Source: Accumulibacter sp. (lineage in GTDB: Bacteria; Pseudomonadota; Gammaproteobacteria; Burkholderiales; Rhodocyclaceae). From it: a DNA stretch of 5,164 bases. A program made the translations under genes and the position numbers. How positions within the stretch are numbered: the stretch's first letter is position 1; the number at the start of each line of letters is the position of its first letter. The stretch lies in assembly GCA_031276375.1 (NCBI GenBank), contig JAISNE010000045.1, positions 1 through 5,164 on the forward strand, in the 5' to 3' direction. The notes beneath the pieces are model-generated. The model made no database searches. It saw only the letters and a program-made list of their open reading frames with translations, and was not told the DNA's origin. Positions 1 to 5,164 of this stretch are shown here, piece after piece.

Positions 1-2418
1 CCGCTGTCAAACCCCGCATAGCTGGCAAGGGATTGGGCGGCGGCGGCCTCCAGCGCCGTCACGCCGGAATCGCCGCCTTGCGCCATCTTGGTCAGGGCGG
101 TATCGAAATAGCCGTTGGTGACGCTGCCTGTATTGTTGCCGACGAACCCGGCAAGTTTGGTTGCGCCCATTTCCCCGTGTTCGAAATTCTTGTGGGGATA
201 GGTGACTTTCAGCGTTTGTCCGTAGGTAATCTTGGAGCTGACTGTGGTCCGGAGATACGAGACGCCGCTCACGGTATAGTCTTTTCCCGCTCCCGCTTCA
301 TAGGTGATGCTGCCATCCTCGTTCGTCACCACCACGCTGGAAGTATCGCCAAAGATTTCAGGCGTCAGGTACAAATTGTTATACGAGCCTGATTTACTCC
401 ACGCGCTGGCCAGCACATCACTGGTATCCACGGTGAAGGTGCGCGCGTTGATCGGCGTGGCCGCGTAGGAAGCCTCGATCACGCCGCGATTTTCTCCCGC
501 GAAACTGCCGATGTTGAGGGGAATGTCGTTCGCCACATCCCCGGTGATGCCATGCGCCGCCGTGTAGGCGTTGCGGATGCGCCCCGTGTCCGCGTTGACG
601 CCCACCAGGCCGCCGATGTTGCCGCCCGTGTTGGCGACGCCAAGCGTTATGCCGTTCAGGGCATAGGAATTGGCGATCTCGCCCGCGTTGAACCCGACCA
701 GGCCGCCCGCGGCCAGATCCGGGAGGATGCTGTTCGCAACATTCATCGCGCCCCCCATGAAAGTAGTACCCGCCGCCGAGTCCTTGTTCGTGGTGTAGCT
801 GTTGAGAATGCGCCCTTCCGTATCGTTATAGGCCACCAGCCCCCCCGCGTATTGGGTCCCGGCGATGCCCACCACGCCGCTGCCGCTCTGGTAATAGGTA
901 AAACTGTTGGCCAGGAGGCCATTGTTGTAGCCCACCAGCCCGCCCACGCCCATGCCGCCTGTCGGTACGCCGCCGGCTCCCCCCGCCACACCGCCAGCCT
1001 GGTCAGTGCTGAACACCTGGAGGATGGAACCGTAGTTTTTGGCAGCGACCGTGCCCGCCCAGTCCGCGCCGTTATTGTAAAAGACCGAGCCGCCAACCCC
1101 CAGGTTACTGACTGCGCCGCCCGCACCGATCACACCGAAGAGGCCGGAGGAATTGCCGCTGCCGGTCGCCATCGCGTGCCCCAGGCCGTTGAAGTGGCCG
1201 GTGAACGGCGCGGCTTCCGTGCCGTAACCCGTGTATTGCCTGTTGCCGCCGGTGCTGTTCGGATCGACCCCCAACGCGTAGTTGCCGCCCGGATTTTCCC
1301 GGATGGCTTCCATTTCGGCCTGGCTGTTGATGACGGTGTAGTCCTCGCCATTAATCCGGAGGGAATTGGTGGTGTAGAGGTTGATCTTGCCGGAAAACCC
1401 CCCCGGGTTTGACGATGCTGCCACCTTGCCTGTTACGCCATAGGCCATGTAGAGGCCCCAGGGCGTGCCATCGGCATTCTGCCCCGCCGTGGACGCAGCC
1501 AGGTTGGCCGCGCCCGTGGCGGCGTTGACGGCATGGCCGGTGTTGATCTCCAGCGTGGCCCAGGTTCGCGTGGTGAAGTAACCATATGCGTAGTTCGGAC
1601 GGAGCACGCCCGCCGTCACGGCGGCATTGACCCGCACGTTCTTCTGCGCATTCAGCGCCAGCCCGGCGTTGTCTCCGAGGGGATGGGGAGCGGTGTAGGT
1701 CGTCCCCAGCCAGGTGAGCGGGGCATTGATGTTGATGTCGCCCTGCGCGGCAAGCGCGAGGATGCCGGATTGCCAGGTGAGCGGGGCGTTCACGTCAAGA
1801 TCGCCCGGCGAGGAAAGGAGGAGGCGGGTTCCATGAAGCGCGACGGGCGAGACGCCATTCTCAAGCGACGTGGCCGAAACCGACAGGGTGTGGCCAAACC
1901 CGTTGAAACGGCCAGCGTATTTTTCCTGCCCGCTGACAAAGCCAAGGCTGCCAAGATCGGAGAGCGCCAGCCCCGCGATGTCGCCGCCCAGGACGTAATT
2001 TTTTGCCGGATCGTCCGCGAGGGCGGCCAGGTCACCCTTCGTATGCAACACGGAATAGGTCTTGCCGTTCAGGGTAACGGCGTCGGCGGCAATGTTGATG
2101 CCCCCCCGGTAGGCGCCAGAAGCATGCTGGAAAATCAGCCCGGCATGGTTGGCGTCGGTTTCGGCGTAGTTGGCGGCAAAACCCGCGCTGCCCGTGGCGT
2201 TGAGCACGCCGTTTATGGTGATCTCCTGGTCGGCGTCCAGCGTCAGCGTACCCGCCGACCAGTTGGCGTCGCCATCCAGGGTGATGCTCCTGCCCGCCAG
2301 CGTTGCGTCCGCCGCCAGCGTCAGGCGGTTTGTCGGGTTGAGGATAAGCGCGGCGTCGCCGCCGGACAGCGCGCCTTCCAGCGAAATCTCCGGGGCGGTA
2401 AGCGTCAGGCTGCTATTA
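1..2418 (-). CDS. Continuation of the TpsA exoprotein, out of phase with the N-terminal part; C-terminus beyond window
   Basis: I read this frame codon by codon. It has no stop from the end of the G tract to the window edge, about 805 codons. It has no convincing start or ribosome binding site of its own, so I read it as the rest of the same gene, joined when the tract holds 15 G (or another multiple of three). The joined protein would then be at least 1454 aa. It begins NSSLTLTAPEISLEG and continues with beta-helix repeats (NWSAGTLTLDAD, LTWQSGILALAAQGDINI). Two INGxxYxVI modules follow, homologous to the one before the tract, then six GLUG-type repeats such as GGLVGYNNGLLANSF. Between the fifth and sixth GLUG copies lies an insert of about 100 residues containing YTVSGVSYLRTTVSSKITYG. 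The last residues seen (GYFDTALTKM ... ASYAGFD) resemble the usual end of a GLUG block. No C-terminal anchor or cleavage domain is seen. Confidence 0.88.
105..944 (-). repeat. GLUG-type repeat region, six copies
   Basis: Six recognisable units on the coding strand: 900-944 GGLVGYNNGLLANSF, 795-845 GGLVAYNDTEGRILNSY, 663-707 GGLVGFNAGEIANSY, 564-614 GGLVGVNADTGRIRNAY, 465-512 IGSFAGENRGVIEASY, 105-155 LAGFVGNNTGSVTNGYF. The GLUG motif is known from secreted and surface beta-helical proteins, often next to haemagglutination domains. The first four are close together. The fifth and sixth are degenerate and separated by about 100 non-GLUG residues. Confidence 0.75.
1152..1513 (-). repeat. INGxxYxVI module, copy 3 (protein-level repeat)
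   Basis: Encodes INGEDYTVINS, YALGVDPN, an insert of about 20 residues (GGNRQYTGYGTEAAP) and HFNGLGHAMAT. It is the most diverged of the three and leads directly into the GLUG region through SSGLFGVIGAGGAVSNLGVGG. Confidence 0.65.
1866..2193 (-). repeat. INGxxYxVI module, copy 2 (protein-level repeat)
   Basis: Encodes GFAANYAE, LNGKTYSVLH, YVLGGDIAG and RFNGFGHTLSV, in the same order and spacing as copy 1. Because this copy is readable only in the frame after the tract, it is direct evidence that both frames belong to one gene. Confidence 0.7.
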
Positions 2419-4365
2419 CCCCCCCCCCCCCCCCGCAATGACAATGTTCTCGACATGGATCGCGTCCGCCGAAGCAATCGACAGCGCCGTGTTCGAGACG
2501 GGAGCCATGTCCGAATCCAGCGTGAGCGGCCCGGAATCGCTGGCGGCCAGGCTATGCCCAAACCCCTGGAAGTGGCCGACAAGACGGGCGGGCGCGGTCA
2601 GGCCAAGGACATCAAGCGCCGCCACCTCCAGGCCGGCAAGATCGCCGCCCAGCGCGTAATGCGCCTCCGGCGACTGGGAGACGGCGGCCAGCGCCGCCTT
2701 GTCGTTGATGACGTTGTAGCTTTCGCCGTTGATGGTCAACGCGCCGTCGCCGGGAAAATCAAGCCTGCCCGCATAGCCCGCGCCATCCGGCGACCGGGCC
2801 ATGGAAAGGCCAAAGGGCGCGCCTTCATCCGGCGAGGCTTCCGCCGTGGGCGCGCCCGTGGAGAGGTCGATCACACGACCATAATTGGCGGCAAAGGCGG
2901 CAGTCTTGCCGCCCGCATCGCTGGCCGACAGCACGGCGGCAATGTTGATGTTCGCGCCCGCGTTGAGGGTGAGCGCGCCGCCCGACCACTGGATGGGCTG
3001 GTTGACGATGATGTCATGCGCGGCGGCGAGCGTGAGATTGTTGCCGGAAGACCACGCGATCGGGCCGTTGACGGTGATATTGCCCGCGCCGGTGGTGTCC
3101 GCGCTCGTGATGATGGTGACGTTGCCTTTCGCAAGGCTGCCCTGCAACGTGGCGTTGCCAACGCCGTATGACGCTTGCGGGAGCGTATTGTTGTAAACGA
3201 TGAAATCCGTGGGGTCGATGAGCCAGGTTCCCGACTTGCCGTTTTCGGCGCGGGTGGTCATGACCGCGCCATCGGCGATGCTGACCGCGTCCCCGGAAGT
3301 TTCAATCAGGCCGCCGTCGCCCGCCACGGGCGCGGAAGCATCCAGCGTGCCGTCAACATGGGCGACGCCGCCGCGCGCGTAGAGTTCGATCCTGCCCGCC
3401 AGGTCATCCAGCGTGCGCGCGCGAATGACGCCTGTATTGTTGACCTGCGCCTCCACGAGGGCGTTCGCGGCCTTCGCGGTCAGGAAAACCGCGCCGCCAT
3501 CGGCTTCCAGGGCCTGCCGGTTTTCCACCAGCGCAGCCAGCGCCCCTTCGGAAATCGTGACGGAAAACAGCGAATCCTCCAGATTGAGCGTTACCTTGTC
3601 CCCCGCCGCAAGCGCCACCGCGCCCCGCCGGGCGGAAATGATGCCCTCGTTGATGGCCTCCTGCCCGAAAAAGGCGACAAAGCCGCCCTCCGCCGCCGTG
3701 ATCTCGCCCCGGTTCTCCACCCGCCCGTCCGCGCCGGAAACCGCAAAAAAAGTATCGCGCCCGGCAAGGAAATCCTCATCCTTCATGTCCAGCGCGCTGG
3801 CCACCAGCCCGCCCACCTTCACGCGGGCATCCCTGCCAAACAACACCCCCTGCGAATTGATGAGATAGACACGCCCATTGGCGTTCAACGCGCCATCAAT
3901 CACCGATTTTTCACCCCCCACCACACGATTCAGCGTGGCAGCGCGCGCGTTCGGCTGCTGGAAATTGACCGTCTCCCCCTTGCCCACCGAAAACCCCCGC
4001 CAGTTGATGATGCCCCGCTGCGTGGTCTGCCGAATGTTCGTGACATTGCCCGCGCCGGAAATGTCAACCCTCCCCGCCGCCACCTCCCCGCCCACAGGCC
4101 CCGCCCAGACACCGGAAGAACCCGCCCCGAAAGCCAGGGCCACCGCCGCGGGCAAGACACCGAACGCCCGGCGAACCCCGGCAAACGGCGAGGTTCCGGC
4201 AAACGCGGAAAATGCGGAAAACGCCGGATTGTTTCCATCGGGCCGCGCAACCCCGGGTTTCGCGGCCCTGCCGGATTTTCCCTTCCCACGCGCGCGCGCA
4301 ATCTCCGGAACCGCCTGGAAAAGACCAAGGGAAGCATTGAAAACAACCGAAAAAATCTGATTCAT
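2416..4365 (-). CDS. TpsA / filamentous haemagglutinin-like exoprotein, N-terminal part (649 aa as sequenced, ends at poly-G tract)
   Basis: Secreted adhesin-type protein of the two-partner secretion (type Vb) class, expected to cross the outer membrane through a TpsB pore. The start at 4365 (MNQIFSVVFN) is preferred over the in-frame ATG 27 nt upstream because it has AGGAG six bases before it and begins an ESPR-like extended signal (N10, G14, EIARARGKGK at 21-30). A basic linker follows, then a hydrophobic core at about 70-80 and a probable cleavage after VWA (88). The TPS (haemagglutination activity) domain covers roughly 89-330 and includes TTQRGIINWRGFSVGKG, TLNRVVGG and VYLINSQGVLFG. Next come GGLIETSG (351-358) and GTWLIDPTDF (379-388), then beta-helix repeats (IAWSSGNNLTL, IQWSGGALTL) and a module with INGESYNVIN and HFQGFGHSL. 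The frame ends in five Gly codons made by the G tract and a TAATAG double stop. The truncation is an indel effect, because the continuation is intact in another frame. The class is confident; ligand and function are unknown. Confidence 0.93.
   Translation of the reverse strand: MNQIFSVVFNASLGLFQAVPEIARARGKGKSGRAAKPGVARPDGNNPAFSAFSAFAGTSPFAGVRRAFGVLPAAVALAFGAGSSGVWAGPVGGEVAAGRVDISGAGNVTNIRQTTQRGIINWRGFSVGKGETVNFQQPNARAATLNRVVGGEKSVIDGALNANGRVYLINSQGVLFGRDARVKVGGLVASALDMKDEDFLAGRDTFFAVSGADGRVENRGEITAAEGGFVAFFGQEAINEGIISARRGAVALAAGDKVTLNLEDSLFSVTISEGALAALVENRQALEADGGAVFLTAKAANALVEAQVNNTGVIRARTLDDLAGRIELYARGGVAHVDGTLDASAPVAGDGGLIETSGDAVSIADGAVMTTRAENGKSGTWLIDPTDFIVYNNTLPQASYGVGNATLQGSLAKGNVTIITSADTTGAGNITVNGPIAWSSGNNLTLAAAHDIIVNQPIQWSGGALTLNAGANINIAAVLSASDAGGKTAAFAANYGRVIDLSTGAPTAEASPDEGAPFGLSMARSPDGAGYAGRLDFPGDGALTINGESYNVINDKAALAAVSQSPEAHYALGGDLAGLEVAALDVLGLTAPARLVGHFQGFGHSLAASDSGPLTLDSDMAPVSNTALSIASADAIHVENIVIAGGGGG
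2419..2434 (-). repeat. 16-base poly-G homopolymer (poly-C on + strand), putative phase-variation switch
   Basis: An uninterrupted run of 16 C on the plus strand, i.e. 16 G within the coding strand. With 16 G the frame from the TPS domain reads TAA at once. With 17 G it reads GTA ATA GCA GCC TGA. With 15 G it reads GGT AAT AGC AGC CTG and stays open for about 2.4 kb. Long G tracts inside surface-protein genes are established slipped-strand mispairing sites, for example in Neisseria, Campylobacter and Bordetella. The ON/OFF role here is inferred. A miscounted homopolymer in the assembly could give the same picture. Confidence 0.85.
2542..2904 (-). repeat. INGxxYxVI module, copy 1 (protein-level repeat)
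   Basis: Encodes AAFAANYG, then INGESYNVIND, YALGGDLAG and HFQGFGHSL, roughly residues 488-608, just before the G tract. This kind of block is commonly seen before GLUG repeats in filamentous haemagglutinin-like proteins. It matches copies 2 and 3, which lie beyond the tract in the other frame. Confidence 0.7.
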
Positions 4366-4371
4366 GACAAA

Positions 4372-4376
4372 CTCCT
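4372..4376 (-). promoter_or_regulatory. Ribosome binding site of the TpsA gene
   Basis: AGGAG on the coding strand, six bases before the ATG at 4365-4363. It decides the start: the upstream in-frame ATG at 4392 has no comparable purine-rich site and would put nine extra residues before the ESPR. Confidence 0.8.
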
Positions 4377-4464
4377 GGGCACTGGTGGCCAATCAAGCAA
4401 GGACAGAAGCGGCAACACACGCCGCGAAAAAGGGACAACGCTGTTCAGCAATAAACATACCACC

Positions 4465-4479
4465 CAGGATGGAATCCTG
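4465..4479. repeat. Inverted repeat in the TpsA leader
   Basis: CAGGAT GGA ATCCTG: perfect 6-bp arms with a 3-bp centre, about 100 bp before the start codon. It could be an operator half-site pair or, if transcribed, a small hairpin in the mRNA leader. There is no T-run after it on either strand, so a terminator is unlikely. Confidence 0.5.
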
Positions 4480-4484
4480 AAAAT

Positions 4485-4501
4485 CCAATAAAAACAATTG
4501 G
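4485..4501. repeat. AT-rich inverted repeat in the TpsA leader
   Basis: CCAAT, seven A-rich bases, then ATTGG. The 5-bp arms are perfect. It lies six bases from the CAGGAT/ATCCTG inverted repeat, so the two may form one regulatory block. This is suggestive only. Confidence 0.35.
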
Positions 4502-4553
4502 TTATACAACACCCCGGCAAATATTCCCCTGTGTATGCACGTAAACAATGACG

Positions 4554-4589
4554 CGGGATTTGCGACAAAATGTCGGGTTTGCGACAAAA
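4554..4589. promoter_or_regulatory. Two TTTGCGACAAAA direct repeats, operator-like
   Basis: TTTGCGACAAAA occurs at 4559-4570 and 4578-4589, both preceded by CGGG, so the two copies sit 19-20 bp apart, close to two helical turns. Each copy is itself near-palindromic (TTTG, three bases, CAAA). Between them CGACA AAA TGTCG (4563-4575) forms a further inverted repeat. They lie about 200 bp before the TpsA start. This layout fits a pair of binding sites for a dimeric regulator, but I recognise no known consensus. Confidence 0.45.
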
Positions 4590-4672
4590 CTGGAAATCCA
4601 CCCCGGCAGGATCGCCACCCCGGAATCATCACCATCCCGCGCAAGCCATCCCATGCGCAAGCCAATAAAGTG

Positions 4673-4693
4673 GGGGGAGCATCTTGCTCCCCC
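4673..4693. repeat. GGGGGAGCA hairpin, copy 1 of a palindrome family
   Basis: Perfect 9-bp stem with loop TCT (GGGGGAGCA / TGCTCCCCC). Its core GGGAGCATCTTGCTCCC recurs exactly at 4937-4953. No clear T-run follows on either strand, so I call it a dispersed palindromic repeat rather than a terminator. Confidence 0.65.
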
Positions 4694-4764
4694 GCGATGA
4701 GCGTCGCTGCGCTCCGCAAGGAAGGACACCCTCCCGGCGCTTCGCGGTCTTGCAGACGGCAATT

Positions 4765-4789
4765 CCCTCTCCCGCCAAGCGGGCGAGGG
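4765..4789. repeat. Two-part hairpin CCCTC-T-CCCGC
   Basis: Arms CCCTC T CCCGC and GCGGG C GAGGG around loop CAA: ten pairs with one symmetric T/C mismatch. It lies between the first GGGAGC hairpin and the ATTGC elements. There is no poly-T tail. Confidence 0.55.
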
Positions 4790-4826
4790 CAAAGACAGGG
4801 GCGCGTTCGCGCCGAAGAGTGGCGGT

Positions 4827-4860
4827 GGATTGCCACGGGGCTACGCCCCTCGCAATGACG
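4827..4860 (+). repeat. REP-like element GGATTGCC...CGCAATGACG, copy 1
   Basis: Outer inverted arms ATTGC (4829-4833) and GCAAT (4852-4856), with an inner stem GGGGC TAC GCCCC. The ends GGATTGCC and CGCAATGACG are identical in the next copy. Intergenic palindromes with these ends occur in several proteobacterial genomes. Non-coding. Confidence 0.7.
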
Positions 4861-4870
4861 GGGGTTTGGA

Positions 4871-4914
4871 GGATTGCCGTCCGCAGGACCGGGCCTTCGG
4901 CCCTCGCAATGACG
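4871..4914 (+). repeat. REP-like element GGATTGCC...CGCAATGACG, copy 2 (longer)
   Basis: Same 8- and 10-base ends as copy 1 in the same orientation, 10 bp further on. It carries two inner hairpins: GTCC GCA GGAC (4879-4889) and GGGCC TTC GGCCC (4891-4903). The 10 extra bases relative to copy 1 come from the first of these. Confidence 0.7.
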
Positions 4915-4935
4915 AAGATGTGCGTCATAAGGTGG

Positions 4936-4954
4936 CGGGAGCATCTTGCTCCCG
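4936..4954. repeat. GGGAGCA hairpin, copy 2 of the same palindrome family
   Basis: 8-bp perfect stem CGGGAGCA / TGCTCCCG with the same TCT loop as the copy at 4673. The shared core is identical over 17 bases while the flanks differ, which suggests a mobile or duplicated short element. Confidence 0.65.
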
Positions 4955-4964
4955 GTCATTCTGC

Positions 4965-4985
4965 GGGGGAGCTGGAAGCTCCTCC
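4965..4985. repeat. GGGGAGCT hairpin, variant of the same palindrome family
   Basis: A 9-bp stem with one G-T pair (GGGGGAGCT / AGCTCCTCC) and loop GGA. It lies only 10 bp after copy 2 and keeps the GGGAGC / GCTCC arms with a different loop. Confidence 0.55.
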
Positions 4986-4991
4986 CACTTT

Positions 4992-5025
4992 CGTCATTGC
5001 AAGGCGCGAAGCTTCGCGGCAATCC
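4992..5025 (-). repeat. REP-like element, copy 3, inverted
   Basis: Reads CGTCATTGCA ... GGCAATCC on the plus strand, i.e. the inverse of copies 1 and 2. The centre GCGAAGCTTCGC (5006-5017) is a perfect 12-base palindrome. Copies 1+2 and copy 3 face each other across the two GGGAGC hairpins, as in composite repeat clusters. Confidence 0.7.
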
Positions 5026-5038
5026 ACATTCTTCCTTG

Positions 5039-5053
5039 CGGCGCAAAGCGCCG
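5039..5053. repeat. CGGCGC AAA GCGCCG hairpin
   Basis: Perfect 6-bp GC stem with AAA loop, just beyond the inverted REP-like copy. There is no T-run on either side, so terminator function is not supported. Confidence 0.45.
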
Positions 5054-5074
5054 GATAGGCATCCAGACTGTTCC

Positions 5075-5118
5075 TGAATGTACGAAAACGAGGATGAATG
5101 TACGTTCCAATTCGTACA
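5075..5118. promoter_or_regulatory. TGTACG repeat cluster, operator-like
   Basis: TGAATGTACG occurs at 5075-5084 and again at 5095-5104, exactly 20 bp apart. The second copy is followed after eight bases by the inverted CGTACA (5113-5118). Three half-sites on this spacing suggest regulator binding near the promoter of a gene to the right of the window, or far upstream of the TpsA gene. I recognise no known regulator consensus. Confidence 0.4.
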
Positions 5119-5164
5119 AAACCAACAAAAAATACCCGCGCATACCCGCAGGGCGCTCATCGGA

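Larger units (their letters stand above)
4366..4553 (-). promoter_or_regulatory. Leader and probable promoter region of the TpsA gene
   Basis: This is the AT-richer stretch directly before the gene, where its promoter is expected. Candidate hexamers on the coding strand are poor. TTTTCA and TATGTT (18 bp apart, ending near 4453) and TTTACG and TATTTG (16 bp apart, near 4540-4513) each match the sigma-70 consensus only partly. I do not assign a transcription start. Two inverted repeats lie in the same stretch and are listed separately. Confidence 0.4.
4590..5164. other. Non-coding, repeat-rich intergenic region
   Basis: I find no credible gene here. Open frames exist on both strands but run through the palindromes, contain Arg/Pro/Ser-rich translations typical of translated repeats, and lack ribosome binding sites. 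Besides the repeats listed separately, it holds a 10-base direct repeat GCGCAAGCCA (4639-4648, 4655-4664), a small GTCT TGC AGAC stem (4747-4757), GCGCG TT CGCGC (4801-4812), and ATACCCGC twice (5132-5139, 5142-5149). Its last bases may reach the start region of a neighbouring gene. Confidence 0.6.

Noticed and set aside
1..2418. Downstream half as a decayed pseudogene
   Set aside because: About 805 codons without a stop or second frameshift, with intact modules and GLUG repeats, argue for a functional frame kept under selection.
552..2441. Long plus-strand open frames opposite the downstream half of the gene (552-1412 and 1533-2441)
   Set aside because: They are codon-aligned antisense shadows: the real gene rarely uses TTA, CTA or TCA codons, so its complement stays open. 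The translations are Arg/Val/Ala-rich with no recognisable domain or ribosome binding site.
2435..2443. The bases next to the poly-C tract (GCAATGAC, preceded by C) match the end of the REP-like elements, hinting that the tract came from an inserted element
   Set aside because: Only nine bases match, the rest of the element is absent, and the codons read as a natural part of the protein (VENIVIAG). Chance is sufficient.
3175..4491. 438-codon plus-strand open frame opposite the N-terminal half
   Set aside because: Also codon-aligned antisense to the TPS-domain region, whose identity is clear. It has no ribosome binding site and a low-complexity translation.
4673..4985. GC hairpins as rho-independent terminators of a neighbouring gene
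   Set aside because: None is followed by a convincing T-run on either strand, and related copies recur within the region, which fits dispersed repeats better.
4393..5160. 255-codon minus-strand open frame upstream of the TpsA gene
   Set aside because: It runs through all the palindromic elements and its protein is a translation of those repeats (HCEGR, RGNCRL and similar). No domain or ribosome binding site is seen.

Overview
The window is almost entirely one very large minus-strand gene for a two-partner-secretion (TpsA / filamentous haemagglutinin-like) surface exoprotein, plus about 800 bp of non-coding DNA in front of it. The DNA is GC-rich. The protein begins with an ESPR-type extended signal peptide, a feature known mainly from beta- and gammaproteobacteria, so a Gram-negative proteobacterium is the best guess. 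I cannot name a genus.

Layout, read in the direction of the gene (right to left). From 5164 to about 4600 lies repeat-rich non-coding DNA: three copies of a short ATTGC...GCAAT palindromic element, three GGGAGC-type hairpins, further hairpins, and an operator-like TGTACG cluster near the window edge. From about 4600 to 4366 is an AT-richer leader with direct and inverted repeats, followed by a good ribosome binding site. The gene starts at 4365 and encodes the ESPR and signal peptide, the TPS secretion domain, beta-helix repeats, and the first of three INGxxYxVI modules.

At 2419-2434 the coding strand carries an uninterrupted run of 16 G. In the length given here the frame runs straight into TAA after 649 codons. 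One base fewer (15 G, or any multiple of three) puts the ribosome into a frame that is open for all of the remaining ~2.4 kb to the window edge. That frame encodes the second and third INGxxYxVI modules and six GLUG-type repeats. This is the architecture of a slipped-strand, phase-variable contingency gene, captured here in a truncated ('OFF') phase. A homopolymer length error is the main alternative explanation.

The C-terminus lies beyond position 1. No TpsB (FhaC-type) transporter gene is visible, so the partner must lie outside the window. No RNA genes, transposase, CRISPR array or plus-strand genes could be supported.
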